From Shumkonia mesophila (GTDB taxonomy: Bacteria > Pseudomonadota > Alphaproteobacteria > Rhodospirillales > Shumkoniaceae), in contig NZ_JAOTID010000016.1 in the NCBI RefSeq assembly GCF_026163695.1, positions 1 to 64,000 of the forward strand: a stretch of DNA of 64,000 nt. The letters are read 5' to 3'. Below the pieces are notes generated by a model. The model did no database searches, was not told where the DNA came from, and saw only the letters and a program-made list of their open reading frames with translations. Made by a program: the position numbers and the translations under genes. Every line of letters starts with the position of its first letter. The stretch's first letter is position 1. Shown one piece after another: positions 62,284 to 64,000 of the stretch.

Positions 62284-64000
62284 ATGAGCGACAACCGCAA
62301 CATGATCCTGGCGATCGTCATATCCGTGCTCATTCTGCTCGGATTCAACTATTGGACGACGAGCCGGCTGCCGCCCGAGCCTGAGATCTCCGCCCAGACG
62401 AGCGCCCAGCCCGGCCAGCCGGCGCAGCCCGGACAACCGGCGGCGCCCACCGGGGCGCCCACCGCCGGCGTCGCGGTTCCCCAGCCCGAGGCCGCCCAGG
62501 CCGCCCAGGCGGCGGCGCCGAACAAGGCCGACCTGCTGGCGGCGGCGCCGCGCGCCACGCTGCAGGGCAAGCGCGTCCATGGCTCCATCTCGCTCAAGGG
62601 CGGGAAGTTCGACGACCTCTCGCTGCCCGACTACCGCGAGGGGATCGATCCGCAGAGCCCGGAAATCGTGGTGTTCCGGCCGCAAGGCCTGCCGACCTCG
62701 TATTTCGCCGAGTTCGGCTGGGTGGCTGGCGGCCAGACCGCCGTGCCCAGCGGCGAGACGCTGTGGACGGCCGACCGCCCGAGCCTGCAGAACGGCACGC
62801 CGCTGACGCTGACCTGGGACAACGGGGCCGGGCTCAAGTTCACCCGCACCATCGCCCTCGACGACAACTACATGTTCACCGTCACCGACCGCGTGGAGAA
62901 TGCCGGCGGCCAGGCGGTGACGCTCTATCCCTACGGACTGGTGTCGCGCTCGCAGACGCCCGAGACCTCGGGCTACTACATCCTGCACGAGGGGCCGATC
63001 GGCGTCTTCGACACCAAGCTCGAGGAAGTGAAGTACGACGACCTTCAGGAAAAGGGCAAGATCGAGAAGACCTCGACCGGCGGCTGGATCGGCATCACCG
63101 ACAAGTACTGGCTGAGCGCGATCGTTCCCGACCAGAAGATGTCCTTCAAGGGCCGCTTCACGCATCACCGCGAGAACGGCCAGGACAAGTACCAGGCCGA
63201 CTTCCTGGGCGGCGCCGTCACCATCGAGCCCGGCGCGTCGGCAACCACCACGGCGCGCCTGTTCGCCGGCGCCAAGGAGGTGAAACTGCTCGACGGCTAC
63301 GCGGAAAGCCTCGGCATCACCAACTTCGACCTGGCCATCGATTTCGGCTGGTTCTATTTCCTGACCAAGCCGATCTTCTACGTGCTCAACTATCTGCGCG
63401 ACTACGTCGGCAACTACGGCATCGCCATCCTGCTGCTTACCGTCATCATCAAGACGCTGTTCTTCCCGCTTGCCAACAAGTCCTACCGCTCGATGAGCAA
63501 GATGAAGAAGCTGCAGCCCGAGATGCTGAAGCTGCGCGAGCGCTTCGGCGACGACAAGCAGCGCATGAACCAGGAGATGATGGCGCTTTACAAGCGCGAG
63601 AAGGCCAATCCGGCCTCGGGCTGCCTGCCCATGCTGGTCCAGATCCCGGTGTTCTTCGCCCTCTACAAGGTGCTGTTCGTATCCATCGAGATGCGCCACG
63701 CGCCCTTCTACGGCTGGATTCACGACCTGTCGGCGCCCGACCCCACCACCATCTTCAACCTGTTCGGCCTCATCCCGTGGGACCCCACGCCGCTGCTGCC
63801 CGCCATCCTGCACATCGGCGTCTGGCCGCTGATCATGGGCATCACCATGTTCCTGCAGCAGAAGCTCAATCCGCAGCCGGCCGATCCGGTGCAGGCCAAG
63901 ATCTTCATGTTCCTGCCCATCATCTTCACCTTCATGCTGGCCGGCTTCCCGGCCGGACTGGTGATCTACTGGGCGTGGAACAACACGTTGTCGATCATCC
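62284..64000 (+). CDS. yidC: Membrane protein insertase YidC (C-terminus cut by window edge)
   Basis: At least 572 residues are present. An N-terminal membrane anchor (ILAIVISVLILLGFNYW) is followed by an Ala/Pro/Gln-rich linker and a large periplasmic beta-domain (about 90-350). The conserved insertase core starts with GWFYFLTKPIFYVLNYL, then NYGIAILLLTVIIKTLFFPL and KANPASGCLPMLVQIP. The end of the core is beyond the window. It inserts membrane proteins with or without SecYEG. Confidence 0.96.
   Translation, partial: MSDNRNMILAIVISVLILLGFNYWTTSRLPPEPEISAQTSAQPGQPAQPGQPAAPTGAPTAGVAVPQPEAAQAAQAAAPNKADLLAAAPRATLQGKRVHGSISLKGGKFDDLSLPDYREGIDPQSPEIVVFRPQGLPTSYFAEFGWVAGGQTAVPSGETLWTADRPSLQNGTPLTLTWDNGAGLKFTRTIALDDNYMFTVTDRVENAGGQAVTLYPYGLVSRSQTPETSGYYILHEGPIGVFDTKLEEVKYDDLQEKGKIEKTSTGGWIGITDKYWLSAIVPDQKMSFKGRFTHHRENGQDKYQADFLGGAVTIEPGASATTTARLFAGAKEVKLLDGYAESLGITNFDLAIDFGWFYFLTKPIFYVLNYLRDYVGNYGIAILLLTVIIKTLFFPLANKSYRSMSKMKKLQPEMLKLRERFGDDKQRMNQEMMALYKREKANPASGCLPMLVQIPVFFALYKVLFVSIEMRHAPFYGWIHDLSAPDPTTIFNLFGLIPWDPTPLLPAILHIGVWPLIMGITMFLQQKLNPQPADPVQAKIFMFLPIIFTFMLAGFPAGLVIYWAWNNTLSII

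Overview
The window is a GC-rich stretch of bacterial chromosome. Gene content and protein style point to an alphaproteobacterium, most likely a Rhodospirillales/Magnetospirillum-like organism: rpmH-rnpA-yidD-yidC, argD-argF-hslO, glnK-amt, a tungsten-type aldehyde oxidoreductase and many two-component and chemotaxis parts. This taxonomic call is inference; no rRNA is present. The only RNA gene seen is tRNA-Arg(ACG).

Layout. 1-1.4 kb: N-terminal half of a chemoreceptor running off the left edge. 1.6-4.8 kb: a LysR regulator divergent from wrbA, a glutathionyl-hydroquinone-reductase-like GST and DoxX, a probable quinone/electrophile stress set. 4.8-7.1 kb: three lipoproteins in a row (an alpha/beta hydrolase and two paralogues). 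7.2-13 kb: hslO, yciB, argF, argD, then pyrE with an M20 amidohydrolase. 13.2-18.7 kb: ABC-2 permease, recX, cytochrome b561, a large MscS channel and a ZntB/CorA transporter. 18.9-20.6 kb: glnK-amt with a sigma-54/NtrC-type promoter and an intrinsic terminator. 21-25.2 kb: HAD phosphatase/mutase, otsB and an orphan PAS histidine kinase.

26.4-30.9 kb holds an aldehyde oxidoreductase operon: a four-cluster ferredoxin, the tungsten/molybdenum subunit, an FAD/NAD subunit, a MoaD-like protein and an unknown 97-aa protein, behind a structured leader of about 190 nt. 31-38.3 kb is a carbon-source island: FAD oxidoreductase, TRAP transporter (order M-P-Q), LacI regulator, dihydrodipicolinate-synthase-like lyase and class II aldolase. 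A near-palindromic 14-mer occurs twice in tandem before the TRAP operon and once before lacI, which gives a concrete repression model.

38.5-44.2 kb encodes a non-classical chaperone-usher-like surface system: two DUF4402-like proteins, a third looser secreted protein, a PapD-like chaperone and a large usher-like protein with C-terminal repeat domains. 44.2-54.8 kb: tRNA-Arg, a coiled-coil lipoprotein, gpt, an EamA transporter, a FadL-like porin, panB-panC, gamma-glutamyltranspeptidase, an RlmI-type methyltransferase and tam. 55-64 kb: an orphan histidine kinase, a GFA protein, a beta-lactamase-fold protein, a nuclease, a flavoprotein disulfide reductase with a TVP38 membrane protein, and rpmH-rnpA-yidD-yidC running off the right edge.

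Three related long inverted repeats (18.73, 48.86 and 53.89 kb) share the core GGGGACRCCATAYTTAATT. Two of them end exactly at the stop codons of panC and tam. They look like REP/RAYT-type mobile palindromes, but no transposase is present. A separate 159-bp nested palindrome lies at 54.87 kb.
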